Part shown: piece after piece, positions 1 to 11,896 of the stretch
Numbering within the stretch: the stretch's first letter is position 1
Layout: each line of letters opens with the position of its first letter
From: Deinococcus arcticus
GTDB lineage: Bacteria > Deinococcota > Deinococci > Deinococcales > Deinococcaceae
Reading direction: 5' to 3'
Assembly: GCF_003028415.1 (NCBI RefSeq)
Contig: NZ_PYSV01000025.1
Location: 1-26,484 of the forward strand
Length of the DNA: 26,484 nucleotides
Translations under genes and position numbers: made by a program
Notes under the pieces: generated by a model
Seen by the model: the letters and a program-made list of their open reading frames with translations, nothing else
Told to the model about the DNA's origin: nothing
Database searches by the model: none

Positions 1-11
1 CGCAGGATCCT

Positions 12-119
<108 letters not shown>

Positions 120-125
120 TCTCTA

Positions 126-155
126 CCCCCCTTCTTTCGAAGGGGGGGCTTTTTG
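126..155 (+). terminator. Intrinsic terminator after tRNA-Gly
   Basis: A nine-base-pair stem (126-134 with 139-147), loop TTTC, is followed by a T run at 150-154. It ends the tRNA-Gly transcript. Confidence 0.9.
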
Positions 156-225
156 TCTTCGTGCCAACTGGGGTTCCAAGGTTTCTGCTGCCCTGCTTGA
201 CTGGCGAACGGTCAAAGCGGGGTAA

Positions 226-263
226 AGCAAAAGTCCACCTTCAACTGAAGGTGGACTTTTGCT
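226..263. terminator. Long hairpin, probable bidirectional terminator
   Basis: A perfect 17-bp stem pairs 226-242 with 247-263 around a four-base loop. The arms begin and end in AGCAAAAG/CTTTTGCT, so either strand has a run of T in the descending arm. It lies just past the 3' end of the leftward tRNA-Leu and most likely ends that transcript. Confidence 0.75.
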
Positions 264-265
264 TC

Positions 266-349
266 TGGTGCCGAGAACGGGACTTGAACCCGCACGCCTT
301 GCGGCGACCGATTTTAAGTCGGTTGCGTCTACCATTCCGCCATCCCGGC
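266..349 (-). tRNA. tRNA-Leu (anticodon TAA)
   Basis: Read on the minus strand, the acceptor GCCGGGA (5') pairs with TCTCGGC (3') with one G-T pair; the discriminator is A and CCA is encoded. The anticodon stem ACCGA/TCGGT holds loop CTTAAAA with anticodon TAA. The long variable arm (CGCCGCAAGGCG) is that of a class II tRNA, as expected for leucine. There is no intron. A perfect TATACT -10 element lies upstream at 375-380, so it has its own promoter separate from tmRNA. Confidence 0.97.
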
Positions 350-374
350 GCATCTGCCCTGTTAGGGCCTGCAC

Positions 375-380
375 AGTATA
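375..380 (-). promoter_or_regulatory. -10 element of tRNA-Leu
   Basis: The minus strand reads TATACT here, about 25 nt before the mature 5' end of tRNA-Leu. The region expected for a -35 falls inside the tmRNA terminator and has no clear match. Confidence 0.55.
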
Positions 381-410
381 GAGAAATCCCCGCCGGGTAG
401 GGCGGGGATC
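381..410 (-). terminator. Intrinsic terminator after tmRNA
   Basis: On the minus strand a nine-bp GC-rich stem (401-409 with 386-394), loop CTACCC, is followed by TTTCTC. It sits three bases past the encoded CCA of tmRNA. Confidence 0.8.
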
Positions 411-762
<352 letters not shown>

Positions 763-787
763 CGCGCCGAATTCCTTCAGCCCACAC

Positions 788-793
788 AGTGTA
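788..793 (-). promoter_or_regulatory. -10 element of ssrA
   Basis: The minus strand reads TACACT, placing the start of transcription about 20 nt before the mature tmRNA end. A weak -35-like CAACTT lies 18 nt further upstream. Confidence 0.5.
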
Positions 794-862
794 GCAACAT
801 TCGCTGACGAAAAGTTGACCGGCCACACGTTGCTGCTGTGCTGGCCTTTACTTCCGCTTTCA

Positions 863-1729
863 TCAGTGCCGCCGGAACTGGCCGTTGAAATTCCGCCACT
901 GCTTCTGGCCAAAGGCATATACGGGGTGGGTCCAGCGGCCAGCCACCACGCCCTCACGTAAGGCGGCCAGCAACTGCTCCGGGGTCTGTACGGTGCGAAA
1001 GGGCGTTTCTACCCAGGCTTCGCCGATGTCCCGCAGCGTGTGGGCGTCACTGCCGGCGCAGACAGGGAGGTGACGCTCGTGGGCCCAGGCTTCAGCCACG
1101 CGGTTCCAATGGTGGCGCGAGAGGCGGGAATTGAACACTTCCACGATATCCACCTGGTCGGCAATGCGCGCGGTGGCCTCGGGCCGCAGGCGGTGGCGTT
1201 TCAGGGGGTCGAAGCCATGTTGCAGCAGCACCAGCCCCCCCTGGGCCTTGATGGCCTGCACCGTGTCTTCTGGAGAGAGCTGCGGGGGAATGCGCTCTTG
1301 CAGAAACAGCCCAATCAGTTCGCCCTCGCGGGTGGTGATTTCCTCGCCGGCAATCACGCTCAGGCGGTCATCCAGGCCCAGGTCGCGCACGATGGCCTGC
1401 AGGGCTGGCCCACCCCGGTACTGGTCATGATCGGTCACGGCCAGCACCCGGGTGTTCGTGCGCAGCATCCAGCCGGGAATGTCGCGCAGCGGCGTTTTGC
1501 AGTCCGGGCTCACCTCGGTGTGGCTGTGCAGGTCCACGCGCATCACCTGCACGCCCCGCCGCCAGACGATGTTGTTCTGCAGGCTTGAAGCCGGCCGGTG
1601 GGCCCAGCCCAGGGCAGCACCCAGCCGGTCTTGCAGGGCATGCACTGCGGCCACAGGCCACGCGCGGCGCAGGGGCGCCTGCCGGGGGGATTCAGGGTGG
1701 GGCGGCGGCAGAGGTGGGCCGGGCGGCAT
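863..1729 (-). CDS. PHP-domain metal-dependent phosphoesterase
   Basis: PHP-domain proteins are metal-dependent phosphoesterases of the fold also found in DNA polymerase exonuclease domains and histidinol phosphatase. From residue 63 the protein reads MRVDLHSHTEVS, the HxH metal motif, followed by TDHD, GEEITT, LLQHGFDP, EVFNSR and AGSDAH, the ordered metal-ligand motifs of the family. The chosen ATG at 1729 gives 288 residues. It overlaps the TGA of the upstream lipid kinase as ATGA and has an AGGGAGAGG Shine-Dalgarno. An alternative is the ATG at 1543, directly before the PHP motif, which would drop 62 low-complexity Pro/Arg-rich residues but has a poor ribosome site. It is probably co-translated with the kinase. 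The substrate cannot be predicted. Confidence 0.88.
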   Translation of the reverse strand: MPPGPPLPPPHPESPRQAPLRRAWPVAAVHALQDRLGAALGWAHRPASSLQNNIVWRRGVQVMRVDLHSHTEVSPDCKTPLRDIPGWMLRTNTRVLAVTDHDQYRGGPALQAIVRDLGLDDRLSVIAGEEITTREGELIGLFLQERIPPQLSPEDTVQAIKAQGGLVLLQHGFDPLKRHRLRPEATARIADQVDIVEVFNSRLSRHHWNRVAEAWAHERHLPVCAGSDAHTLRDIGEAWVETPFRTVQTPEQLLAALREGVVAGRWTHPVYAFGQKQWRNFNGQFRRH

Positions 1730-2667
1730 CAGCCCTCTCCCTGTTCGGGTACCAGCACCTGCAGGGCCCCGGGCCACGCCTCCACCTGCACGGTGCCTGT
1801 CACGCCCGGCATGGGGGGCCGCACCTCGGCGTCAATATGAAAGGCCTGGCCACTGTAAGGAATCTCCACCACCGCCGCGCGGCTGCTTTCCACGCTGGAC
1901 AGGGCCTCGAACTCATCCCGGGCCAGTGCGGCGAGGTAAGCCAGCAGGCCCTCGCGTCCCTCGGCGTCAATGCGGACCACATCCAGCAGGCCGTCGCCCG
2001 GATCGGCGTGGGTGGCCAGCCGCAGGCGGGGGCCCGTGGCGCGCGTGTTCATCACTTCCAGCAGGGCAAAGGCCGTTTCGGGCGTTGGCTGGCCGTCCAC
2101 GGTCAAACTCACGGGCGGCGGGTCAAAACTGGTCAGGGCGGTGGCCAGGGCCTGCACGGCGCGCAGGGGGCTTTTGCCAGATTCAGGGTCATATTCGGCC
2201 AGCACATCTGCAAAGGCGCCGCAGCCGCAGGCTTCCAGAAACAGGTCCTGCCCCCAGGGGCCCGTGACCCGGCCCAGGTCGAAGGGTTGCACCCGGGCGG
2301 CTGCGTACGAAGCCAGAATGTCCAGCGGCTGGCCCTGAATGCCCAGCGTGCGCGCCACATTGTTGGCCGTGCCCATGGGGACAATGCCCAGCACCACCCC
2401 GGCCCGCCCTGCCAGTTCCAGCGCGACGGCCCGCACCGTGCCGTCGCCGCCCGCCACAAACACAGGGCCTTGCGCGCTGTCCAGCGCCTCTTTCAGTTCA
2501 TGCTCGGAGCTGGTGGCGCGGCATACGGGCCGGAAGCCAAGGCCGTGCAGCACGCCCACCAGGTCCTCGGGGGTGCAGTGGCCGCTGCCGCCAGCATTCG
2601 TGTTGTAAATCAGGGTCGCGTGGCCCCGGTCTGGCTGGGTGGGGGGTGCGCCGGTGACTGCGGTCAT
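1729..2667 (-). CDS. Diacylglycerol kinase-like lipid kinase (paralogue 1)
   Basis: This is a predicted ATP-dependent lipid kinase of the DagK/YegS/LCB5 family, which phosphorylates diacylglycerol or related lipids at the membrane. The 312-residue protein has ATLIYNTNAGG near the N terminus, the nucleotide-binding GGDGT at 73-77, and IVPMGTANNVAR about 30 residues later, the family's diagnostic pair. The ATG at 2667 is preferred over one 14 codons upstream because a TACAGT -10 element lies six bases before it, giving a leaderless mRNA. Its stop overlaps the PHP gene start as ATGA. A second copy lies at 4705-5610 on the other strand. Substrate choice between diacylglycerol and another lipid is open. 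Confidence 0.9.
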   Translation of the reverse strand: MTAVTGAPPTQPDRGHATLIYNTNAGGSGHCTPEDLVGVLHGLGFRPVCRATSSEHELKEALDSAQGPVFVAGGDGTVRAVALELAGRAGVVLGIVPMGTANNVARTLGIQGQPLDILASYAAARVQPFDLGRVTGPWGQDLFLEACGCGAFADVLAEYDPESGKSPLRAVQALATALTSFDPPPVSLTVDGQPTPETAFALLEVMNTRATGPRLRLATHADPGDGLLDVVRIDAEGREGLLAYLAALARDEFEALSSVESSRAAVVEIPYSGQAFHIDAEVRPPMPGVTGTVQVEAWPGALQVLVPEQGEG

Positions 2668-2673
2668 ACCGTC

Positions 2674-2679
2674 ACTGTA
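2674..2679 (-). promoter_or_regulatory. Leaderless -10 for the lipid kinase-PHP pair
   Basis: The minus strand reads TACAGT, then six bases, then ATG at 2667. This spacing puts the transcription start at or next to the start codon. Confidence 0.5.
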
Positions 2680-2782
2680 GACAGCCGGTCCGGCGCTTGC
2701 CTTGAGCAAACCGTGGGAGAAGGCGGCAGTTCAGATGGTCAGTTGAGGCGAGGCAGGGCCAGCGAGTGCCGTAAGCTGGGCT

Positions 2783-3547
2783 CTGCACTGGAGGGGCCCC
2801 ACGCAGCAGACCTTTGCGGCGCCCAGGAATGACAAGAGCAATCCCTATTCAACGGTCAATGCTGCACCGAAAGGGCAGTTCTGCAAGCCGTACTCGCCGC
2901 AGGAATTGAGCAACGGTACGATGCGCCTGGACCTGCTGAAAGCGCAGGCCGGATGAACCATCGTGGGCCTGAAGTTTGGCCGAGAGGTGGAAGCCCTCTG
3001 GCGCCAGTAGCTGGCGGGAGGGAAAGACCAGCGCGTCACCATCACGAAAGAGAGGTACCCTGCTATCTACCAGTCGTTTGTGACGGCTGAGGCCAACAAG
3101 AATGTGGCCTTTTTGATCTCAAGCCGGATCGCTGCGGGGCTTTCATCCGGGGAGCTCCCCAGAAAGGGTGGCGTTTACGACATCCGGCGCCTGGTTCCTG
3201 CTGACGAGCTGCGAGAATACGTCTCGATGCTTCGCTACAACAAAGAAGATGGTGCGGCAGGCAATCTGGCTGGTAACTTCACCTCTGGCAGCGACTTCGG
3301 CAAAGATACGCGCAGTGTGTCTGGTGAGGCCCACCTCAAATTTCTGACGAACAAGAGTGTGCAGATCAAACTGGTGCTGAAGATAACCGTGAATGACGCC
3401 ATTGATCTTTGTCCTGGCCAGCCCGGAGACAAAGCCGAATAACTGCTGACTGTTCCTTTGAGTCGGCTGGAGAAGTCAGGCTTTGCCGGTGATGTGGCAT
3501 TTTCGATCACCTATCCGTATTCCTCGACGGAATTGAAGAGGATATGA
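2783..3547 (+). pseudogene. Decayed gene with three in-frame stops, unknown family
   Basis: One reading frame stays protein-like throughout but is interrupted by TGA (2954-2956), TAG (3008-3010) and TAA (3440-3442). Stretches such as KPYSPQELSNGTMRLDLLKA, TIVGLKFGREVEALW, ITKERYPAIYQSFVTAEANK and SRLEKSGFAGDVAFSITYP read on in the same frame across the stops. The final TGA (3545-3547) overlaps the ATG of the next gene as ATGA, which confirms the frame and shows the two once formed a coupled pair. The 5' end is uncertain: no ATG opens the frame after a stop at 2744. A TAAGCT -10-like element lies five bases before an in-frame CTG at 2783, which may be a mutated start. The longest open piece is 3080-3442 (120 codons). 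I do not recognise the family. Confidence 0.7.
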
Positions 3548-3993
3548 AACGCTGGAGCCTCCTCTTGCTTCTCTCGGCCTGCGGCGCCGCATCACCGCTC
3601 CGGGCTCAGTGGATAGAAGAAGAGTTTGGTGGGACTCTGGCTAATGTGGCCTGCCGGGGGGAATCCCCTGAGAGCTACGTGGTCTGCACCTTTGACAACA
3701 CGGAAAAATTCAGATCGTTCCTTTCGGAGAATGCGCGAACAAAAAGGGTCAGCCTGCTGGGTCTGGGGTACCGCAAAATACTGGCTGAGCTGACGGAGGA
3801 CGACCTGAGCGACTCTGCCACTCTGAGCTACGGCTGCCGGGCAAAGGATTTGAATCAGGCAGGGGCAGCGTGGGTGATCGTCTACCCGAAGATCGTGTTG
3901 TTCCAGCGACATTTGGCGCCAGAGGCGGCTCCACATTTTCACCTGTTGCTGGGCCAGAGCCGCGCCTGTCTTCTGGCCTTTCCTCGGGGTTGA
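3544..3993 (+). CDS. Exported protein or lipoprotein of unknown function
   Basis: The protein has 149 residues. Its N terminus, MKRWSLLLLLSACGAASP, is a short signal sequence; LSAC fits a lipobox with Cys13, while a signal peptidase I cut after PLRA is the alternative. The rest has no motif I recognise; three further cysteines (in VACRG, VVCTF and YGCRA) could form disulfides in the exported protein. The ATG overlaps the last stop of the decayed gene upstream as ATGA, so it was probably translated by coupling, and its expression may now be impaired. No Shine-Dalgarno of its own is obvious beyond GAAGAGGAT. Confidence 0.65.
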   Translation: MKRWSLLLLLSACGAASPLRAQWIEEEFGGTLANVACRGESPESYVVCTFDNTEKFRSFLSENARTKRVSLLGLGYRKILAELTEDDLSDSATLSYGCRAKDLNQAGAAWVIVYPKIVLFQRHLAPEAAPHFHLLLGQSRACLLAFPRG

Positions 3994-4052
3994 CCGGCTC
4001 CTGCACCTTCAGCAATCCCTGAGCAAAAGCACCCGCAGACGCGCGCAGCCTG

Positions 4053-4058
4053 TACCCT
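4053..4058 (+). promoter_or_regulatory. Leaderless -10 for the 43-residue lipoprotein
   Basis: TACCCT is followed by six bases and the ATG at 4065. Confidence 0.45.
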
Positions 4059-4064
4059 CTAGGC

Positions 4065-4196
4065 ATGACGCGGAACCTGTGGCTGAGGTGGCTGCTGAGC
4101 GGCCTGACGGTGCTGACCCTGGCGGCCTGTGCGCCCGGTGGCGAGGCAGACGACGACGATAACGGCACCGTGACTGAGCAGAGCGACGACGATTGA
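4065..4196 (+). CDS. Small acidic lipoprotein, 43 residues
   Basis: The start MTRNLWLRWLLSGLTVLTLAAC is a complete lipoprotein signal with an LAAC lipobox at Cys22. The predicted mature part is only about 22 residues and is very acidic, with runs of Asp (EADDDDNG near the middle and SDDD at the end). A TACCCT -10 element six bases before the ATG suggests a leaderless transcript, and a good intrinsic terminator starts eight bases after the stop, so this is a complete single-gene unit. Function is unknown. The acid-rich tail might bind cations, but that is only a guess. Confidence 0.7.
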   Translation: MTRNLWLRWLLSGLTVLTLAACAPGGEADDDDNGTVTEQSDDD

Positions 4197-4203
4197 CCCC
4201 TCT

Positions 4204-4228
4204 CCCCGGCCAGAGCGCCGGGGTTTTT
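4204..4228 (+). terminator. Intrinsic terminator of the small lipoprotein gene
   Basis: CCCCGGC (4204-4210) pairs with GCCGGGG (4217-4223) around a six-base loop, followed by five T. Confidence 0.88.
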
Positions 4229-4261
4229 CATGCTGGAGTTGCAGCCCACGAGACCCCCGGT

Positions 4262-4621
4262 TCAGTTCAGGCTGTCGGGGTGGCGCCCCTGAACGCGGTC
4301 TTCCCTGGACAGGGCCACCCAGTCCTCGTAGGCCAGCGCGGGCAGCAGGGCAAAGCTGCCCAGGAACAGTGAGGCCACGGCGCCGGGTACACGCGCACGG
4401 GTCTGCCCGGTCAGAGCCAGAAACAGGGCGCCCAGGGTAGACAGCGCGCCAATGTCCATGAACATCACCCGGGCGAAGGGGCTGCGCTGCAGCGTTTGCC
4501 GTGTTCCCAGGTCGCCAGGACGGCGGCGGCCCACGGCGGCCGTGAGCACCAGCAGGAGCCACAAGCTCAGGTACAGGCGCAGCCGGGCAGGCGAGGGCGA
4601 ACGGTACTCATCCAGGGGCAT
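4262..4621 (-). CDS. Small integral membrane protein, unknown function
   Basis: The protein has 119 residues with three likely membrane segments: about 15-32 (LYLSLWLLLVLTAAVG), 54-72 (MDIGALSTLGALFLALTG) and 79-97 (VPGAVASLFLGSFALLPALA). Flanking loops are rich in Arg. I recognise no family. A TACGCT -10 element five bases before the ATG implies a leaderless mRNA, and it faces the promoter of the rightward lipid kinase across about 14 bases. Its 3' end converges with the terminator of the small lipoprotein gene. Confidence 0.7.
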   Translation of the reverse strand: MPLDEYRSPSPARLRLYLSLWLLLVLTAAVGRRRPGDLGTRQTLQRSPFARVMFMDIGALSTLGALFLALTGQTRARVPGAVASLFLGSFALLPALAYEDWVALSREDRVQGRHPDSLN

Positions 4622-4626
4622 GGCCC

Positions 4627-4652
4627 AGCGTACCCCGGTGGCGCGGTAGGCT
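4627..4652. promoter_or_regulatory. Compact divergent promoter pair
   Basis: The leftward -10 (minus-strand TACGCT, 4627-4632) serves the membrane protein. The rightward -10 (TAGGCT, 4647-4652) serves the second lipid kinase. The two lie back to back in a partly symmetric block, AGCGTACC...GGTAGGCT. Confidence 0.45.
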
Positions 4653-4666
4653 GGGGCAGAGATTTC

Positions 4667-4708
4667 ATGCCCGTGTTCCTGCCCCAGCCCAGAGGAGGCC
4701 CTGTCTGA
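4667..4708 (+). CDS. Possible 13-codon leader peptide
   Basis: ATG at 4667 opens MPVFLPQPRGGPV and ends in TGA at 4706-4708. That TGA overlaps the CTG proposed as the start of the lipid kinase (CTGA), the same arrangement as the ATGA couplings elsewhere in this window. It lies 14 bases after a TAGGCT -10 element and has only a weak GCAGAG ribosome site. It may be a coupling leader or chance. Confidence 0.3.
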   Translation: MPVFLPQPRGGPV

Positions 4709-5610
4709 GCGCCCAGCGGCCCGCCACCCTGATCTACAACCCGCGTGCGGGCAGCAGCCACCGTGCGCCGCCGGGGGCCCTGTGTCAGGCGCTCCATGAC
4801 GCGGCGTTTGCCGTCACCCTGCATGTCACTGCCCACCCGGAGCTGCTGGGCCCGCTGCTCGCCCAGACCAGTGGCACCATCTTTCTGGCCGGGGGCGACG
4901 GCACCCTGCGGGCCGGGGCGCTGCATCTGCTGGGGCGCCCGGACGTTACGCTGGGGGTGTTGCCTATGGGCACCGCCAACAACGTGGCCCGCGCCCTGAA
5001 CGTACAGGGCGACCCGCTGGCCGCCGCGCGGCGCTTCGGGCAGGCCCGGCCCAGCCCCTTCGATGTGGGGCGCATCCGGGGGTCCTGGGGCGAGGATTAT
5101 TTTCTGGAAGCCTGTGGCTGCGGCCTGTTCGCGGACATTCTGGACGATTACGGGCCCCATCTGGCCAAGAGCCCGGTGCGCGCCCTGGGGTCGGCCCTGG
5201 AAGCCTTTGCCATGCACCAGCCGCTGGGCCTGCACGTAACGGTGGATGGCCGCCCGGTGCCCAGTCCGCCCGTGGCCGTGCTGGAGGTCATGAACACCCC
5301 CAGCACCGGCAACGGCCTGCACCTGGCGCCGCACGCCCGGGTGGATGACGGCCTGCTGAACCTGGTGCGGGTGGACGGCCTGCGCCGGGCCCCCATGCTC
5401 ACCTACGCCCACGCCCTGCGCCGGGGCACCTTTCACCAGCTGCCCAGCGTGCATTCGGCACCCGGGCGCCGCTTCGTGATTGCCGACCAGGGGCAGGTGT
5501 GGCACCTGGACACAGAACTCCGCCGGAGCGCAGTGCCCGGCGGAGTGGTGGAGGTGGAGGTGGTCCCCGGGGCGCTGCGGCTGCTGCGCGCCCCGGATCA
5601 AGCTGGGTGA
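4705..5610 (+). CDS. Diacylglycerol kinase-like lipid kinase (paralogue 2), apparent CTG start
   Basis: This is a second DagK/YegS-family lipid kinase, 301 residues if started at 4705. It matches the 1729-2667 protein along its length: ATLIYNPRAG near the N terminus, LAGGDGTLRA with GGDGT at 63-67, LPMGTANNVARAL, FLEACGCGLFADIL and LEVMNT. The first in-frame ATG (4972, in LPMGTANN) and the earlier GTG (4957) fall after the GGDGT motif, so they cannot be the true start. In-frame homology reaches back to about 4720. The only sensible initiator is CTG at 4705, six bases after AGGAGG (4693-4698). Its 3' end meets the convergent nrdJ stop 10 bases away. Confidence 0.85.
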   Translation: MSAQRPATLIYNPRAGSSHRAPPGALCQALHDAAFAVTLHVTAHPELLGPLLAQTSGTIFLAGGDGTLRAGALHLLGRPDVTLGVLPMGTANNVARALNVQGDPLAAARRFGQARPSPFDVGRIRGSWGEDYFLEACGCGLFADILDDYGPHLAKSPVRALGSALEAFAMHQPLGLHVTVDGRPVPSPPVAVLEVMNTPSTGNGLHLAPHARVDDGLLNLVRVDGLRRAPMLTYAHALRRGTFHQLPSVHSAPGRRFVIADQGQVWHLDTELRRSAVPGGVVEVEVVPGALRLLRAPDQAG

Positions 5611-5620
5611 AAGCCAGCCT

Positions 5621-9739
<4,119 letters not shown>

Positions 9740-9861
9740 AGAGCTCCTTGCAGGCAATTTCGAGACAAGCCCAGAGACATGCCGCCGAAAACTCAGCGGA
9801 ATGCAGGGGGCAACGACTTGTTTTTGCTGCGTGAACTGTAACACGCAGAACAAGAGCGAAG

Positions 9862-9908
9862 GTACTACATCTTGTGCCCTGCATGTTGAGTGCTCCAAGA
9901 TACGGCAC
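9862..9908. promoter_or_regulatory. Two putative NrdR boxes upstream of nrdJ
   Basis: Box 1 (9862-9877) contains CTACATCTTG flanked by GTA and TGC, close to the imperfect palindrome acaCwAtATaTwGtgt known for NrdR. Box 2 (core 9896-9905, CAAGATACGG) is weaker, but its core begins exactly 31 bases from that of box 1, the integral-turn spacing typical of tandem NrdR boxes. They lie 120-170 bases before the nrdJ start codon. A clear -10/-35 pair could not be placed with confidence. Confidence 0.5.
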
Positions 9909-9986
9909 CCACAACTGCGCCTTTCCCGTGTTCCAGACAGTCAAAAGTCTTCGGCCTGTTCTTGAGTCGCCAGTCCCTTATGCATC

Positions 9987-10949
9987 TCAGTGCCGCTCGG
10001 GTTTGGCCTCTCGCTCCATCAGCTGAGCCAGGCCCTCCTGCGGTGTCCATTTGCCCTGCGTCACTCTGGCCACTGCCCGAACAATCGGCAGGTCGTGACC
10101 GTGGGCGGTAGCCCAGGCGTCCAGCAGGCCGGCGGTGCGCAGGCCTTCCACCACCTTGCCGCCCTGTCCCGGGTGCTCGCCGCGCGCCATCGCCTCTCCG
10201 GCGGCGCGGTTGCGGCTGTGCCGGCTGGTGGCGGTGGCCACCAGATCGCCCAGACCGCTCAGGCCATACACGGTGTCCTCGTGGGCACCCTCGGCCTTCA
10301 GGTACCGGCCCATCTCGCGCAGTCCCCGGGTGATGATCGCCGCCTTGGCGTTGTCGCCCAGATTCAGGCCGTCGGCCAGACCGGCCGCCACGGCCATGAC
10401 GTTTTTCAGTACGCCACCCAGTTCCACGCCCGTTTCGTCCTCGCTGGTGTACACCCGCAGGGCCGGGGTCATCAGGGCCGCCTGGACCATGCGGGCAAAG
10501 CCGCTGTCGCGGCTGGCGACCACGGTGGCCGCCGGCAAGCCACGCCCCACCTCCTCGGCATGGTTGGGTCCGCTGAGCACCGCCACGCGCGAGAAGCCCA
10601 GCTGCCGGGCCAGCACGGTCAGCTGACTGCCATCCGGGGCCAGTCCCTTGGCACACAGCACAACCCCCAGCGAGCGGGGCAGCGCCGCCAGCAGGTCCGG
10701 TACCCCTACACTGGGCACCACCACCAGGGCAAAAGCCGCGTCGCCCAGTGCCTCGCCCAGATGGGCCGTGACTTCCAGGTGCCCGGGCAGAGTGACCCCG
10801 GGCAGGTACTCGGCATTGACCCGCTCGGCCCGCAGTCGCCCGGCAAAGTCGGCGCGGCGGGCCCACAGGGTCACTGGGCCGTTGCGGCTGGCATTGACCG
10901 CCAGAGCCGTGCCCCAGCCGCCTGCCCCCAGCACCGGCAGAGCGCTCAT
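9987..10949 (-). CDS. gpsA: Glycerol-3-phosphate dehydrogenase [NAD(P)+]
   Basis: GpsA reduces dihydroxyacetone phosphate to sn-glycerol 3-phosphate, the backbone for phospholipids, in the cytoplasm. The 320-residue protein starts [17 protein letters not shown] (Rossmann GxGxxG). It also contains [34 protein letters not shown] (with the catalytic Lys), [18 protein letters not shown] and [11 protein letters not shown], all hallmarks of the family, and its length is normal. The ATG at 10949 overlaps the TGA of the upstream methyltransferase gene as ATGA, so the two are translationally coupled. The Shine-Dalgarno (TGGGGG) is weak, in line with coupling. Confidence 0.96.
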   Translation of the reverse strand: MSALPVLGAGGWGTALAVNASRNGPVTLWARRADFAGRLRAERVNAEYLPGVTLPGHLEVTAHLGEALGDAAFALVVVPSVGVPDLLAALPRSLGVVLCAKGLAPDGSQLTVLARQLGFSRVAVLSGPNHAEEVGRGLPAATVVASRDSGFARMVQAALMTPALRVYTSEDETGVELGGVLKNVMAVAAGLADGLNLGDNAKAAIITRGLREMGRYLKAEGAHEDTVYGLSGLGDLVATATSRHSRNRAAGEAMARGEHPGQGGKVVEGLRTAGLLDAWATAHGHDLPIVRAVARVTQGKWTPQEGLAQLMEREAKPERH

Positions 10950-11701
10950 GGGCGGCCCCCAGTCGCCCAGGCAAAGACCCACACCCGGGGCGTGTCGGCG
11001 GTGGGCGGCGCGTAATCCGGGTATTCCACAATGTCCCAGCGGGCGAACCCAGCGCTGGCCAGCAGCGGCTCCAGATCGGCCGGATCGTAGCCGCGCTCCT
11101 GATGAACCTCGATAAATTCCTCGCCGTCCACCCGGCACAGGGCCTGCACCACGCCCAGCGCTGTGGCTGCATCAAAGTGGTGGGACCAGTGGTAATGCAC
11201 CTCGCCGCCGCCGGGCAGGGGGGCCAGCCCTTCAATCGCGCCGCCGTCCCACAGGTCCTGCACCCCCAGGCGGGTGTTCACATCAAAGGCCAGCAGGCCG
11301 CCGGGCCGCAGGTGGGTGCAGGCACGGGCCAGGGCGGCACCCAGGTCGGCCGGGGTGAGCAGGTTGTTCAGGCTGTCAAAGACACAGGTCACCAGGTCGA
11401 AGCGCTGGGCCAGGTCGAAGGTGCGCAGGTCGCCCTGCACAAAGGTCAGGTCTGGCAGGCGGCGCCGGGCCTCGGTCAGCATGTCGGCGCTGCCGTCCAG
11501 GCCCGTGACGGTCCAGCCCGCCTTTTGCAGTTCATGGGTAAAGCCGCCGGTGCCGCAGGCCAGGTCCAGGGCGCGCCCTGTGCGGGGCAGGCCACCGTCC
11601 CGGGCGTAGGTCAGCACGAAGTCGGCCCAGTGGTCGTACTCCACATCCGCCATGATGGCGTCGTACACGGCGGCCAACGCGGTAAAGGGCGGCTGCTGCA
11701 T
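10946..11701 (-). CDS. Class I SAM-dependent methyltransferase
   Basis: The 251-residue protein has the SAM-binding motif [11 protein letters not shown] at about 44-54, then [21 protein letters not shown] and [13 protein letters not shown], the order of motifs I to IV in class I methyltransferases. An N-terminal [23 protein letters not shown] segment is typical of small-molecule methyltransferases of this kind. The ATG at 11701 is chosen because a perfect TATACT -10 lies seven bases before it; the 50 residues further upstream in frame are Pro/Arg-rich and non-coding in style. It overlaps gpsA by four bases. The methyl acceptor cannot be predicted. Confidence 0.9.
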   Translation of the reverse strand: MQQPPFTALAAVYDAIMADVEYDHWADFVLTYARDGGLPRTGRALDLACGTGGFTHELQKAGWTVTGLDGSADMLTEARRRLPDLTFVQGDLRTFDLAQRFDLVTCVFDSLNNLLTPADLGAALARACTHLRPGGLLAFDVNTRLGVQDLWDGGAIEGLAPLPGGGEVHYHWSHHFDAATALGVVQALCRVDGEEFIEVHQERGYDPADLEPLLASAGFARWDIVEYPDYAPPTADTPRVWVFAWATGGRP

Positions 11702-11708
11702 GAATGGA

Positions 11709-11714
11709 AGTATA
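11709..11714 (-). promoter_or_regulatory. Leaderless -10 for the methyltransferase-gpsA operon
   Basis: The minus strand reads TATACT, then seven bases, then ATG at 11701. Confidence 0.55.
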
Positions 11715-11896
11715 AGCCCCGCCCCGGCCAGGGTTTCCCTGCCCCCAGTGGGGCGGCGTGCCTTGCCCGGGCTGCGCCCGGTGTTCAGGGGTGAAGGGCC
11801 CGTGAGGCGAGCGGCAAGGGAAGGCGGCTGGTGCCCGGGGGCTGTCCTCACCTACGGTAAACAGGTCAAGCTCACCCAACTTCCGGAGGACCCCCC

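Noticed and set aside
1585..2832. A 415-codon plus-strand frame opposite the lipid kinase
   Set aside because: Gly/Ala/His-rich shadow of the kinase and PHP genes, with no motif and no ribosome site.
2828..3547. Programmed stop-codon readthrough (for example selenocysteine at the TGA) in the broken gene
   Set aside because: Three different stop codons occur in one frame and no recoding hairpin was seen; decay is simpler.
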